Shown: piece after piece, positions 6,341 through 13,702 of the stretch
How positions within the stretch are numbered: the first letter of the stretch is position 1
Layout: every line of letters starts with the position of its first letter
Assembly: GCA_002359635.1 (NCBI GenBank)
Contig: DENJ01000066.1
Coordinates: forward strand, 1-15,141
Length of the DNA: 15,141 bases
Direction: 5' to 3'
DNA from: Burkholderiales bacterium UBA2647
GTDB taxonomy: Bacteria; Pseudomonadota; Gammaproteobacteria; Burkholderiales; Burkholderiaceae_E
Notes under the pieces: generated by a model
The model's input: the letters and a program-made list of their open reading frames with translations, nothing else
Told to the model about the DNA's origin: nothing
Database searches by the model: none
Made by a program: the position numbers and the translations under genes

Positions 6341-7291
6341 ATGAATATTGCTTTTGTTTTCCCGGGACAAGGCTCGCAGTCAGTAGGCATGCTTGACGTC
6401 TGGGCAAGCCACCCTGAGCTTGAAGCGCTGATCAAAGATGCTGATGACGCGCTCGGTGAGCCCTTGAGTGCGCTTATTCACGCTGGGCCTGCGGAAAGTC
6501 TGGCAAGCACCGTCAACACACAACCTGCCATGCTGCTTGCTGGTGTTTGCGCCTGGCGTGCCTGGATACGGGCGGGTGGTCCACAAGCCCAAATCATGGC
6601 GGGGCATAGCCTTGGCGAATATGCAGCCCTGGTTGCTGCGGGCGCGTTCACGCTCGCCGATGGCTTGCGCTTGGTGAGATTAAGGGCCCGAGCCATGCAA
6701 GAAGCGGTACCCATTGGCACCGGCGCGATGGCTGCGATTTTGGGGCTCGATGACGACGTGGTGATTGAGACCTGCCAAACGCTCAGTGCCTCAAGTGGGC
6801 TGAGGGTTGAGGCAGTCAACTTCAACGCGCCCTCACAAGTCGTGATTGCTGGTCACAAGGATGCGGTAGCCCAAGCCTGTGAGGCGCTAAAGACCCGTGG
6901 CGCAAAGCGCGCGCTCCCGCTCCCGGTGTCTGCGCCCTTTCACTCCAGTCTCTTAGCACCAGCAGGTCAGCATCTGGCCAAAGCCCTCGAGGATTGCCAA
7001 CTACAGCGTCCTAAGGTGCCAGTGATTCACAATGTTGATGTTCAGGTTCACACCGAGCCTGCGGCGATCAGGCAGGCATTGGTCGAGCAGGCCTACCATC
7101 CGGTGCGGTGGGTGCAAACCATTGAATCCATGCGCAAGCGTGGTGTGGATACCGTGGTCGAAATGGGGCCGGGCAAAGTGCTTTCAGGCCTGGTATCTAG
7201 AATTGATAAGCATCTGCGCGTGATGAGCGTCTATGACCCTTCAACCCTCGAGCAAGCGCTTGCGGCACTGGGCCATGCGCGTGCATCATGA
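6341..7291 (+). CDS. fabD: Malonyl-CoA:ACP transacylase
   Basis: FabD (316 aa) loads malonyl groups from malonyl-CoA onto ACP. The N-terminal FPGQGSQ loop (7-13), nucleophile Ser90 in GHSLGEY, substrate-binding Arg115 in RLRARAMQ and catalytic His201 in APFHSSL are all in the expected order. The ATG at 6341 aligns with known N-termini. The AAGGAG at 6321-6326 is 14 bases away, longer than the usual spacing, but starting upstream would add residues unlike the family. The stop TGA overlaps an ATG at 7288 (ATGA), and the fabG start preferred here is 12 bases further on, so fabD and fabG are probably translationally coupled. Confidence 0.97.
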   Translation: MNIAFVFPGQGSQSVGMLDVWASHPELEALIKDADDALGEPLSALIHAGPAESLASTVNTQPAMLLAGVCAWRAWIRAGGPQAQIMAGHSLGEYAALVAAGAFTLADGLRLVRLRARAMQEAVPIGTGAMAAILGLDDDVVIETCQTLSASSGLRVEAVNFNAPSQVVIAGHKDAVAQACEALKTRGAKRALPLPVSAPFHSSLLAPAGQHLAKALEDCQLQRPKVPVIHNVDVQVHTEPAAIRQALVEQAYHPVRWVQTIESMRKRGVDTVVEMGPGKVLSGLVSRIDKHLRVMSVYDPSTLEQALAALGHARAS

Positions 7292-7293
7292 GG
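7290..7293 (+). promoter_or_regulatory. Shine-Dalgarno site of fabG
   Basis: GAGG overlaps the fabD stop and lies six bases before the ATG at 7300. It favours 7300 over the ATG at 7288, which has no such site. Confidence 0.55.
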
Positions 7294-7299
7294 TCCGCC

Positions 7300-8196
7300 A
7301 TGCCACAAGAGGCCAACACCGTACCAGCAGACCTGTCTGAGCGTCCGACATTGCCCACGCTCGACCCGACGCTGTGGTCCAAGCGCGCGCTTGTCACCGG
7401 CGCGTCGCGGGGCATCGGACAGGCGATTGCGATTGCGCTCGCTCAAGCCGGGGTCTGTGTGTTCGGGACATCAACCACCGGGGCAGGTGCGGCTCAAGTC
7501 ACCCAGCGACTGCAAGCGGCGATCGACGCCGCGCAGGCGTTCTTTCTCCCGCTCATCCAAAACGGCAAAGCCAGCGCTTTTTCAGGGCTTGAGGAAGCTT
7601 TTCAGCGGTCACGTGCACAAAGCTGTGGCCTTGTGTTGGATGTTGCCCATCGTCAAGCCAGCCAAGATCTGCTTGACAAGCTCGGTGCCGAGGGCGGTAT
7701 TCATGTGCTTGTGAACAATGCAGGCATCACGCGCGATAACCTCGCCATGCGCATGAAAGTCGATGAATGGGAGCAGGTGATCAACACCAATTTGAGCGCC
7801 TGCTTTTGGCTTTCCCAGAGCGTCGTGCGCTTTATGATGAAACAGCGCTTCGGGCGCATCATCAACATCACATCGGTGGTCGGCGAGACAGGCAACCCTG
7901 GACAAGCTAATTACGCCGCTGCAAAGGCTGGTCTTGCGGGTCTGTCGCGAGCGCTTGCGCGTGAACTCGGGAGTCGCCAAATCACGGTGAACTGCATTGC
8001 GCCCGGCTTTATCGAAACCGATATGACGCATAGCCTTTCCGATGCGCAAAAGGCACAGCTTCAGCAACAGATTCCCTTGCAAAAACTGGGGTCACCATCG
8101 GATATTGCAGCGGCTGTTCTCTTTCTGGCAGGACAGAGCGGCGCCTATGTGACCGGTGAGAGCCTTCAGGTCAACGGTGGCATGTTTATGGATTAA
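7300..8196 (+). CDS. fabG: 3-oxoacyl-ACP reductase FabG with N-terminal extension and internal insertion
   Basis: FabG reduces beta-ketoacyl-ACP with NADPH in each elongation round. The short-chain dehydrogenase core is intact: TGASRGIG (33-40), NNAGITRDNL (139-148), Ser192, Tyr205 and Lys209 (YAAAK), and the C-terminal GAYVTGESLQVNGGM. The protein is 298 aa, against about 244-250 for the family. By alignment with E. coli FabG from memory, about 22 extra residues precede the first strand, and about 32 extra residues lie between the adenosine-binding strand 2 (VFGTST, about 54-59) and CGLVLDV (109-115). The insertion is in frame and coding-like, so the enzyme should be active. If the upstream ATG at 7288 were used, it would be 302 aa. 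The gene sits in the canonical fabD-fabG-acpP position, so the fatty-acid role is well supported. Confidence 0.95.
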   Translation: MPQEANTVPADLSERPTLPTLDPTLWSKRALVTGASRGIGQAIAIALAQAGVCVFGTSTTGAGAAQVTQRLQAAIDAAQAFFLPLIQNGKASAFSGLEEAFQRSRAQSCGLVLDVAHRQASQDLLDKLGAEGGIHVLVNNAGITRDNLAMRMKVDEWEQVINTNLSACFWLSQSVVRFMMKQRFGRIINITSVVGETGNPGQANYAAAKAGLAGLSRALARELGSRQITVNCIAPGFIETDMTHSLSDAQKAQLQQQIPLQKLGSPSDIAAAVLFLAGQSGAYVTGESLQVNGGMFMD

Positions 8197-8222
8197 CCGC
8201 GATCGAGCCGCACTGCTACAAT
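8193..8222 (+). promoter_or_regulatory. Internal sigma70 promoter of acpP-fabF
   Basis: TTAACC (8193-8198, overlapping the fabG stop; four of six consensus) and TACAAT (8217-8222, five of six) are 18 bases apart. TG at 8214-8215 gives an extended -10. Transcription would start near 8229 with a leader of about 85 bases. A dedicated acpP promoter fits the very high ACP demand. Confidence 0.68.
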
Positions 8223-8239
8223 AGAACGGTTCAGGGAGC

Positions 8240-8289
8240 GGGTTTTGCCAATTGGAACAAGCCTTTGCGCTATTAGTTTTTCAAAACCC
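8240..8289 (+). repeat. Inverted repeat in the acpP leader
   Basis: GGGTTTTG (8240-8247) and CAAAACCC (8282-8289) are perfect complements separated by 34 bases. The palindrome CCAATTGG (8248-8255) follows the first arm directly. The second arm ends 14 bases before the acpP Shine-Dalgarno AGGAG (8304-8308). In RNA this could form a stem bringing the 5' leader close to the ribosome site. No T-run follows, so it is not an intrinsic terminator. Confidence 0.5.
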
Positions 8290-8314
8290 ATGGGTGAATT
8301 TTTAGGAGATTTGG

Positions 8315-8554
8315 ATGGATAACATCGAGCAACGCGTCAGGAAAATCGTTGCAGAGCAGCTTGGCGTGAACGAGGCCGATATCAAAAACGAATCATCTTT
8401 TGTCGATGATTTAGGCGCTGATTCGCTCGATACGGTTGAGTTGGTTATGGCCCTGGAAGACGAATTCGGCACCGAAATCCCTGATGAGGAGGCTGAGAAA
8501 ATCACCAGCGTCCAACAAGCCATCGACTACGTACGCTCGCACAGCAAAGCTTGA
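8315..8554 (+). CDS. acpP: Acyl carrier protein
   Basis: This 79-aa acidic protein carries acyl chains on a phosphopantetheine arm attached to Ser37 in the GADSLDTVEL motif. Four-helix ACP features are complete, including the EDEFGTEIPDEEAEKI helix that contacts partner enzymes. AGGAG at 8304-8308, six bases before the ATG, is one of the strongest ribosome sites in the window. An extended -10 promoter and a leader with an inverted repeat precede it. The stop overlaps the fabF ATG by one base (TGATG). It serves FabH, FabD, FabG, FabF and PlsX encoded alongside. Confidence 0.99.
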   Translation: MDNIEQRVRKIVAEQLGVNEADIKNESSFVDDLGADSLDTVELVMALEDEFGTEIPDEEAEKITSVQQAIDYVRSHSKA

Positions 8555-9789
8555 TGGGCAGACGTCGGGTAGCGATCACCGGGCTGGGCATCATCAGTCC
8601 GGTAGGTAATACTGTTGACGATGCCTGGGGCAATCTAGTCGCCGGCAAGTCGGGCATCGGTCCGATTACCCGGTTCGACGCCACGACGTTCCCAACCCGC
8701 ATTGGCGGTGAAGTGAAGGGTTTTGATGTATCGGCCTGGATGCCTCCGAAAGAGGCCAGACATTTCGATACCTTCATTCATTACGGTGTCGCTGCGTCGA
8801 TTCAGGCCTGGCAGGACGCCGGTCTCTCGCTCGATCGTCTTCCCGCCGAACGCGCTGGCTGCCTGGTGAGTTCAGGCATTGGCGGCCTGCCGATGATCGA
8901 GGACACCCATCGCGAATACACATCACGCGGTGTGAGGCGAATCTCGCCCTTTTTCGTGCCGGGATCCATCATCAACATGATCTCAGGACAGTTAGCCATC
9001 ATGCTCGGTCTGAAGGGTCCCAATTTGTCGATCGTGACCGCTTGCACCACAGGACTTCATAGCATCGGCATGGCAGCGAGAATGATTGGCTACGGCGACG
9101 CCGATGTGATGATTGCTGGCGGGGCCGAATCCACGATTTCACCGCTTGGGCTTGGCGGGTTCTGTGCTGCGCGCGCTTTGTCACAACGCAATGATGATCC
9201 GTATGCAGCGTCGCGGCCCTGGGATCGCGACCGCGACGGCTTTGTGCTGGGTGAGGGCGCCGGGGTGATGGTCCTAGAAGACTTTGAGCATGCCAAAGCG
9301 CGCGGCGCGAGAATTTACGCGGAACTCGTCGGTTTTGCCATGACGGGCGACGCCAACCATATCACTGCGCCGAGTACCGACGGGCCAACCCGTTGCATGC
9401 AACTGGCGCTTGCAGATGCGCGCCTTGAGCGTGATGCGATTCAGTACCTCAACGCTCACGGTACCTCGACACCGCTTGGCGACAAGAATGAAAGCGATGC
9501 GATCAAGCTGGCACTTGGGGAAGACGCGGCAAAAAAAATTGCAATCAATTCAACCAAATCAATGACCGGGCATCTATTAGGTGGTGCTGGCGGTATCGAG
9601 ACTGTGTTCACCGCGCTGGCCGTGCATCATCAAGTCTCCCCACCGACCATTAACATCGATAACCAGGACCCTGAATGCGATCTTGATTATGTCGCCAATA
9701 CGGCCCGGCAAATCACGATCAAACATGCCATGAAAAATTCATTTGGTTTTGGCGGGACAAACGGGACCCTGGTCTTGGCCAGGGTGTAG
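8554..9789 (+). CDS. fabF: Beta-ketoacyl-ACP synthase II
   Basis: FabF (411 aa) elongates acyl-ACP with malonyl-ACP and in many bacteria adjusts unsaturated chain length with temperature. The catalytic residues are Cys164 in TACTTGLHSIG, His303 in NAHGTSTPLGD and His340 in TGHLLGGAGG. The C-terminal SFGFGGTNGTLVL loop is intact. The ATG at 8554 overlaps the acpP stop by one base, so translation is coupled; no separate Shine-Dalgarno is obvious. A TTG one codon earlier is possible but unnecessary. No fabB homologue is in view, so II rather than I is assigned by position after acpP and by overall sequence. Confidence 0.97.
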   Translation: MGRRRVAITGLGIISPVGNTVDDAWGNLVAGKSGIGPITRFDATTFPTRIGGEVKGFDVSAWMPPKEARHFDTFIHYGVAASIQAWQDAGLSLDRLPAERAGCLVSSGIGGLPMIEDTHREYTSRGVRRISPFFVPGSIINMISGQLAIMLGLKGPNLSIVTACTTGLHSIGMAARMIGYGDADVMIAGGAESTISPLGLGGFCAARALSQRNDDPYAASRPWDRDRDGFVLGEGAGVMVLEDFEHAKARGARIYAELVGFAMTGDANHITAPSTDGPTRCMQLALADARLERDAIQYLNAHGTSTPLGDKNESDAIKLALGEDAAKKIAINSTKSMTGHLLGGAGGIETVFTALAVHHQVSPPTINIDNQDPECDLDYVANTARQITIKHAMKNSFGFGGTNGTLVLARV

Positions 9790-9796
9790 ACGTTTG

Positions 9797-10258
9797 ATGC
9801 ATTCTTTCCTCGAAAGCGCTGAACAAACCCTGCCTGAACCTCAAGTCGAGGGGTTTCTCCCGCGCGAACGGAACCCGTGGCAACGGATCCCACTGCGCTC
9901 GCTGTGTCTCTTACCTGGGTCTTCCCGCGCCAGGGCCCGCGCCACGGCAATCAGGCCAATTGGCCCGGGTCGATGCCTTGTCGAGCGAGGTTATCTCTCC
10001 GAGCCGCCCCGTCACCCTCGACCCGACCATGATCAGCCGACAGAAACTTGGCAACTCGAGGCTTGGCATATGATCGACTGGATGGTCTCTGTCCAGTTCA
10101 GAGGAGCCGACGGCAAGCGGATTCTGCATCACTGGTTAAAACAAGGCATGTCCGGGGACCCCTGGTATCAACTCAGGCGCTGGTTGATCTGGTCAGGTCG
10201 CCGTGTTGAAGCAATCGGCCAGCGCGAAAAGCAGCATTCGAGCCCGTCGACAACCTGA
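9797..10258 (+). CDS. Uncharacterised 153-aa protein between fabF and degQ
   Basis: I do not recognise this protein securely. The ATG at 9797 is seven bases after the fabF stop, with AGGG at 9781-9784 as a distant ribosome site, so it fits the operon by position. The N-terminal half is Arg- and Pro-rich with no hydrophobic helix. The C-terminal part (about 90-140) is Trp-rich (WQLEAWHMIDWMVSVQF, then DPWYQLRRWLIWSGRR) and vaguely recalls the C-terminal domain of YgfX-like small membrane proteins, whose transmembrane helices are missing here. It could be a divergent conserved hypothetical of this locus, a decayed gene, or a spurious ORF. Third-position composition does not clearly separate the frames in the first half. 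If it is not a gene, 9790-10398 holds nothing else I can name. Confidence 0.45.
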   Translation: MHSFLESAEQTLPEPQVEGFLPRERNPWQRIPLRSLCLLPGSSRARARATAIRPIGPGRCLVERGYLSEPPRHPRPDHDQPTETWQLEAWHMIDWMVSVQFRGADGKRILHHWLKQGMSGDPWYQLRRWLIWSGRRVEAIGQREKQHSSPSTT

Positions 10259-10398
10259 GGCAAGACGCCCCTGCATAATCCCTAGCGATGAGAGGCCCAT
10301 GCTTGATTTCACAAGGGCTCGCCGCAATATCCCGCCACTGAGTCAGCACGAACCACTGACGAGCAAGCGAAGCGATCATTTCCGACAACCGAATTGAT
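10259..10398 (+). other. Intergenic stretch upstream of degQ
   Basis: No gene is convincing in these 140 bases. A CATAAT at 10274-10279 could be a -10 hexamer, but no proper -35 lies 16-18 bases upstream. CCACTGA occurs twice about 19 bases apart (around 10335 and 10354), the first copy running into the small palindrome CTGAGTCAG. No sigma-E type promoter was recognised. Confidence 0.4.
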
Positions 10399-11904
10399 AT
10401 GACTATGGAACAGAAGCATTTTTTTGTGGCCCCAGGATCGATCACAAGGTTTTTTACAAAACCTGTTACGACGCTGTTACTCGCCTTAAGCCTTTCGGCT
10501 GCGGCGCTAAGCCATGCGCAAACAAGCCCGAGTGCTGCAATCACGGCAACGGTGCGCGGGTTGCCCGACTTTGCCGATTTGGTCGAAAAAGTCGGCCCGG
10601 CGGTTGTAAATATTCGGACGATTGAAAAACGCGACCCTAACGCTGCGGCCCGATCTGAAGCCGAAGATCCAATGGCTGAATTCTTTCGCCGTTTCATGCC
10701 TCGGCCGGGTCCGATGCCATCACCCAATGGACCACGCGGTCGAGGCGGTAGCCCGGATGAGATTCCCCGAGGTGTTGGTTCGGGATTCATCATCACGGCC
10801 GATGGTTATGTGCTTACCAATCACCATGTGGTTCAGGGCGCCGACGAAATCATCGTCACCATGACCGATCGGCGCGAGTTCAAGGCCAAGCTGATTGGTT
10901 CGGACGAGCGGACCGATGTTGCGCTTTTGAAAGTTGATGCGAACGGCTTACCGCGTCTGAGCTTTGGCGATAGCAACAAACTTCGTGTGGGTGAGTGGGT
11001 GGTTGCGATCGGATCGCCCTTTGGTCTGGACAGCACAGTGACCGCCGGTATCGTCTCTGCAAAGGGTCGCGAAACCGGCGAGTATTTACCCTTCATACAG
11101 ACCGATGTTGCCGTGAACCCCGGTAACTCAGGCGGTCCCTTGTTGAATTTGCGCGGCGAAGTGGTGGGCATTAATTCGATGATTTATTCCCGAACTGGCG
11201 GATTCATGGGGATTTCTTTCGCGATTCCAATCGATGAAGCGCAAAGGGTTTATGAGCAGTTGCGAACAAGCGGTCGCGTCATTCGCGGCCGAATGGGTGT
11301 CGGCATCGCTGAAGTCAGCAAAGAAGTTGCTGAGGCGCTCGGCTTACCGAAGGCGGCTGGGGCTTTGGTGCGAAACGTTGAACGCGGTTCACCCGCCGAG
11401 CGCGCCGGACTCGAGGCCGGTGACATTATTCTTCGCTATGAAGGCAAACCCATCGAACGCTCATCGGATCTCCCCCGGCTCGTCGGTGGTACCAAGCCCG
11501 GCACCAAGGCCAGTCTCGGGATCTGGCGAAAAGGCGTACCCAAGGACTTGGTGGTGGTGGTCTCCGAGGCCGAACCCGATCGAGCGGCCCGTGCGAGCGC
11601 ACCGCGCAGCGCACCGGGTGCCACACCCAGTAATTTTCTTGGCCTGATGGTTTCGGAGCTGAGCGAGGAGCGGCGGAATCAGCTGCGCCTGAGAGGCGGG
11701 GTCCAGGTTGACGCTGCCGATGGACCTGCGGCGAGGGCTGGCGTTCAAGCGGGTGATCTGATCTTGTCAATCAACAACCAGGAAATCGCCAATCTCGCGC
11801 AGTTCAACGACGTTGTTGCCAGACTTGATCGAACACGCGCGGTCGTGGCGTTGGTTCGACGTGGCGATTCGGCGCAGTTTGTGCCGATCCGGCCCGGACG
11901 TTGA
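10399..11904 (+). CDS. degQ: Periplasmic Do-family serine protease (DegQ/MucD)
   Basis: This 501-aa HtrA protease and chaperone degrades misfolded envelope proteins. A signal peptide with hydrophobic core (about 24-37, TTLLLALSLSAAAL) ends in SHAQ, predicting cleavage after Ala40. The protease domain carries the triad His143 (NHHVV), Asp173 (RTDVALL) and Ser244 (GNSGGPL). A Pro/Gly-rich loop at about 101-122 resembles the flexible LA loop. Two PDZ domains follow, about 295-390 and 410-500. Start choice lies between ATG 10399 and ATG 10405; neither has a clear ribosome site. In Burkholderiales this gene normally follows rpoE-rseA-rseB, which are absent here. The lepA start is four bases after its stop, so these two are co-transcribed. 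Confidence 0.95.
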   Translation: MTMEQKHFFVAPGSITRFFTKPVTTLLLALSLSAAALSHAQTSPSAAITATVRGLPDFADLVEKVGPAVVNIRTIEKRDPNAAARSEAEDPMAEFFRRFMPRPGPMPSPNGPRGRGGSPDEIPRGVGSGFIITADGYVLTNHHVVQGADEIIVTMTDRREFKAKLIGSDERTDVALLKVDANGLPRLSFGDSNKLRVGEWVVAIGSPFGLDSTVTAGIVSAKGRETGEYLPFIQTDVAVNPGNSGGPLLNLRGEVVGINSMIYSRTGGFMGISFAIPIDEAQRVYEQLRTSGRVIRGRMGVGIAEVSKEVAEALGLPKAAGALVRNVERGSPAERAGLEAGDIILRYEGKPIERSSDLPRLVGGTKPGTKASLGIWRKGVPKDLVVVVSEAEPDRAARASAPRSAPGATPSNFLGLMVSELSEERRNQLRLRGGVQVDAADGPAARAGVQAGDLILSINNQEIANLAQFNDVVARLDRTRAVVALVRRGDSAQFVPIRPGR

Positions 11905-11908
11905 GTTC

Positions 11909-13702
11909 ATGCAAGATATTCGAAATTTCTCGATCATTGCGCATATCGATCACGGGAAGTCGACGCTTGCTGATCGTTTGATTCAACGTTGCGGCGGCCT
12001 GAGTGATCGGGAGATGGCGTCGCAGGTTCTCGATTCGATGGATCTAGAAAAAGAGCGTGGGATCACGATCAAGGCCCAAACCGCGGCACTTCGGTACCTC
12101 GCCAGAGACGGCAAGACCTATCGTCTCAATCTGATCGATACCCCAGGCCATGTGGACTTCTCCTATGAGGTCAGCCGTTCGCTTTCAGCTTGCGAGGGGG
12201 CTTTGCTGGTGGTTGATGCGACCCAAGGCGTCGAGGCGCAGACCGTGGCCAATTGCTACACAGCGATCGAGCTCAATGTTGAAGTCTTGCCGGTGCTCAA
12301 TAAGATGGACCTGCCCTCGGCTGACGCCGACACGGCCGCTGAGGAAATTGAAGACGTGATCGGCATCGACGCCAGTGATGCCGTGCGTGCCAGTGCCAAA
12401 ACCGGCTTGGGCATCGAGGACATTTTAGAAAGCGTGGTGGCCAGAGTACCCCCGCCACGAGGCAGTGAGCGCGGTGCTTTACAAGCCTTGATCATTGACT
12501 CGTGGTTCGACAACTATGTTGGCGTGGTGATGCTCGTGCGGGTGGTTAATGGTCTGCTCAAGCCAAGGGATCGGATAAAGCTGATGGCCACCGATACCCA
12601 ATATGTTTGCGAGCAGGTCGGCGTCTTTACCCCCAAATCCCAAAGCAGAGCGTTTCTCGCAGCCGGCGAAGTGGGCTTTGTGATCGCCGGCATTAAGGAG
12701 TTGAAGGCTGCTAAGGTGGGTGACACACTCACTCACGTTCAAGCGCCCGCCTTAAGTGCATTACCAGGATTTAAGGAAATTAAACCATCGGTGTTTGCCG
12801 GCCTTTATCCCGTTGAAGCCAATCAGTATGAGGCTATGCGCGAGGCACTTGAAAAGCTTCAACTGAATGACGCATCGCTGCAGTTCGAGCCCGAGGTCTC
12901 TCAAGCACTGGGTTTTGGATTTCGTTGTGGTTTTTTGGGCTTATTGCACATGGATATCGTGCAAGAACGCCTTGAACGCGAATTTGATATGGATTTGATC
13001 ACAACGGCGCCAACGGTTGTGTATGAATTGGTGCTACGTGATGGCGAGATGTTGCGGGTGGAAAACCCCTCGAAGATGCCCGATCCCTCCAAGATCGAAG
13101 AGATTCGCGAGCCTATGGTTGCCGTCAAGATTTTTGTGCCTCAGGACTATGTGGGCGCCGTCATCACGCTGTGTACCAACAAGCGGGGGGTGCAAACCGA
13201 TCTCACCTATCACGGTCGCCAGGTTCACCTGTCTTATGAGTTGCCGATGAACGAGATCGTTCTCGATTTTTTCGATAAACTCAAATCGGTATCGCGCGGC
13301 TACGCCTCGATGGACTACGACTTTCTTGAGTACCGGGCAGCCGATGTGATTAAGCTTGATGTCCTGGTTAACGGCGATCGGGTGGATGCCTTGTCGTTAA
13401 TGATTCATCGTTCAGTTTCGCAGAGTCGGGGACGTGAACTGGTCTCCAAAATGCGCGAGTTGATTCCCAGGCAGATGTATGACGTCGCCATCCAGGCTGC
13501 CATTGGCAGCAACATCATCGCCCGTGAAAACGTTAAAGCCCTACGCAAGAATGTCTTGGCGAAATGTTATGGTGGCGATATCACCCGCAAGAAAAAATTG
13601 CTTGAAAAACAAAAAGCCGGAAAAAAGCGAATGAAGCAGGTTGGATCCGTTGAAATTCCCCAAGAGGCTTTTCTTGCTGTGCTTCAGGTTGACGATCGAT
13701 GA
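11909..13702 (+). CDS. lepA: Elongation factor 4 (LepA GTPase)
   Basis: LepA (597 aa) is a ribosome-associated GTPase that acts in translation, probably during initiation or recovery from stalling. The G motifs are complete: AHIDHGKST (11-19), GITIKAQT (51-58), DTPGH (77-81), NKMD (131-134) and SAK (162-164). EF-G-like domains II, III and V and the LepA-specific C-terminal domain follow, ending with KKLLEKQKAGKKRMKQVGSVEIPQEAFLAVL. The ATG at 11909 gives MQDIRNFSIIAHIDHGKST, the normal N-terminus. The frame stays open for 32 codons upstream inside degQ, but that part is unrelated. The stop overlaps the lepB ATG (ATGA at 13699-13702), and the lepA-lepB pair is conserved across proteobacteria. 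Confidence 0.98.
   Translation: MQDIRNFSIIAHIDHGKSTLADRLIQRCGGLSDREMASQVLDSMDLEKERGITIKAQTAALRYLARDGKTYRLNLIDTPGHVDFSYEVSRSLSACEGALLVVDATQGVEAQTVANCYTAIELNVEVLPVLNKMDLPSADADTAAEEIEDVIGIDASDAVRASAKTGLGIEDILESVVARVPPPRGSERGALQALIIDSWFDNYVGVVMLVRVVNGLLKPRDRIKLMATDTQYVCEQVGVFTPKSQSRAFLAAGEVGFVIAGIKELKAAKVGDTLTHVQAPALSALPGFKEIKPSVFAGLYPVEANQYEAMREALEKLQLNDASLQFEPEVSQALGFGFRCGFLGLLHMDIVQERLEREFDMDLITTAPTVVYELVLRDGEMLRVENPSKMPDPSKIEEIREPMVAVKIFVPQDYVGAVITLCTNKRGVQTDLTYHGRQVHLSYELPMNEIVLDFFDKLKSVSRGYASMDYDFLEYRAADVIKLDVLVNGDRVDALSLMIHRSVSQSRGRELVSKMRELIPRQMYDVAIQAAIGSNIIARENVKALRKNVLAKCYGGDITRKKKLLEKQKAGKKRMKQVGSVEIPQEAFLAVLQVDDR

Noticed and set aside
10274..10279. CATAAT as a degQ promoter -10
   Set aside because: The nearest -35-like TCGACA (10247-10252) leaves a 21-base spacer, too long for a standard promoter, so it is only mentioned under the intergenic entry.
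10173..10796. 207-aa open frame on the minus strand over the degQ 5' end
   Set aside because: It is antisense to the DegQ signal peptide and first protease strands, with no motif and no ribosome site seen.
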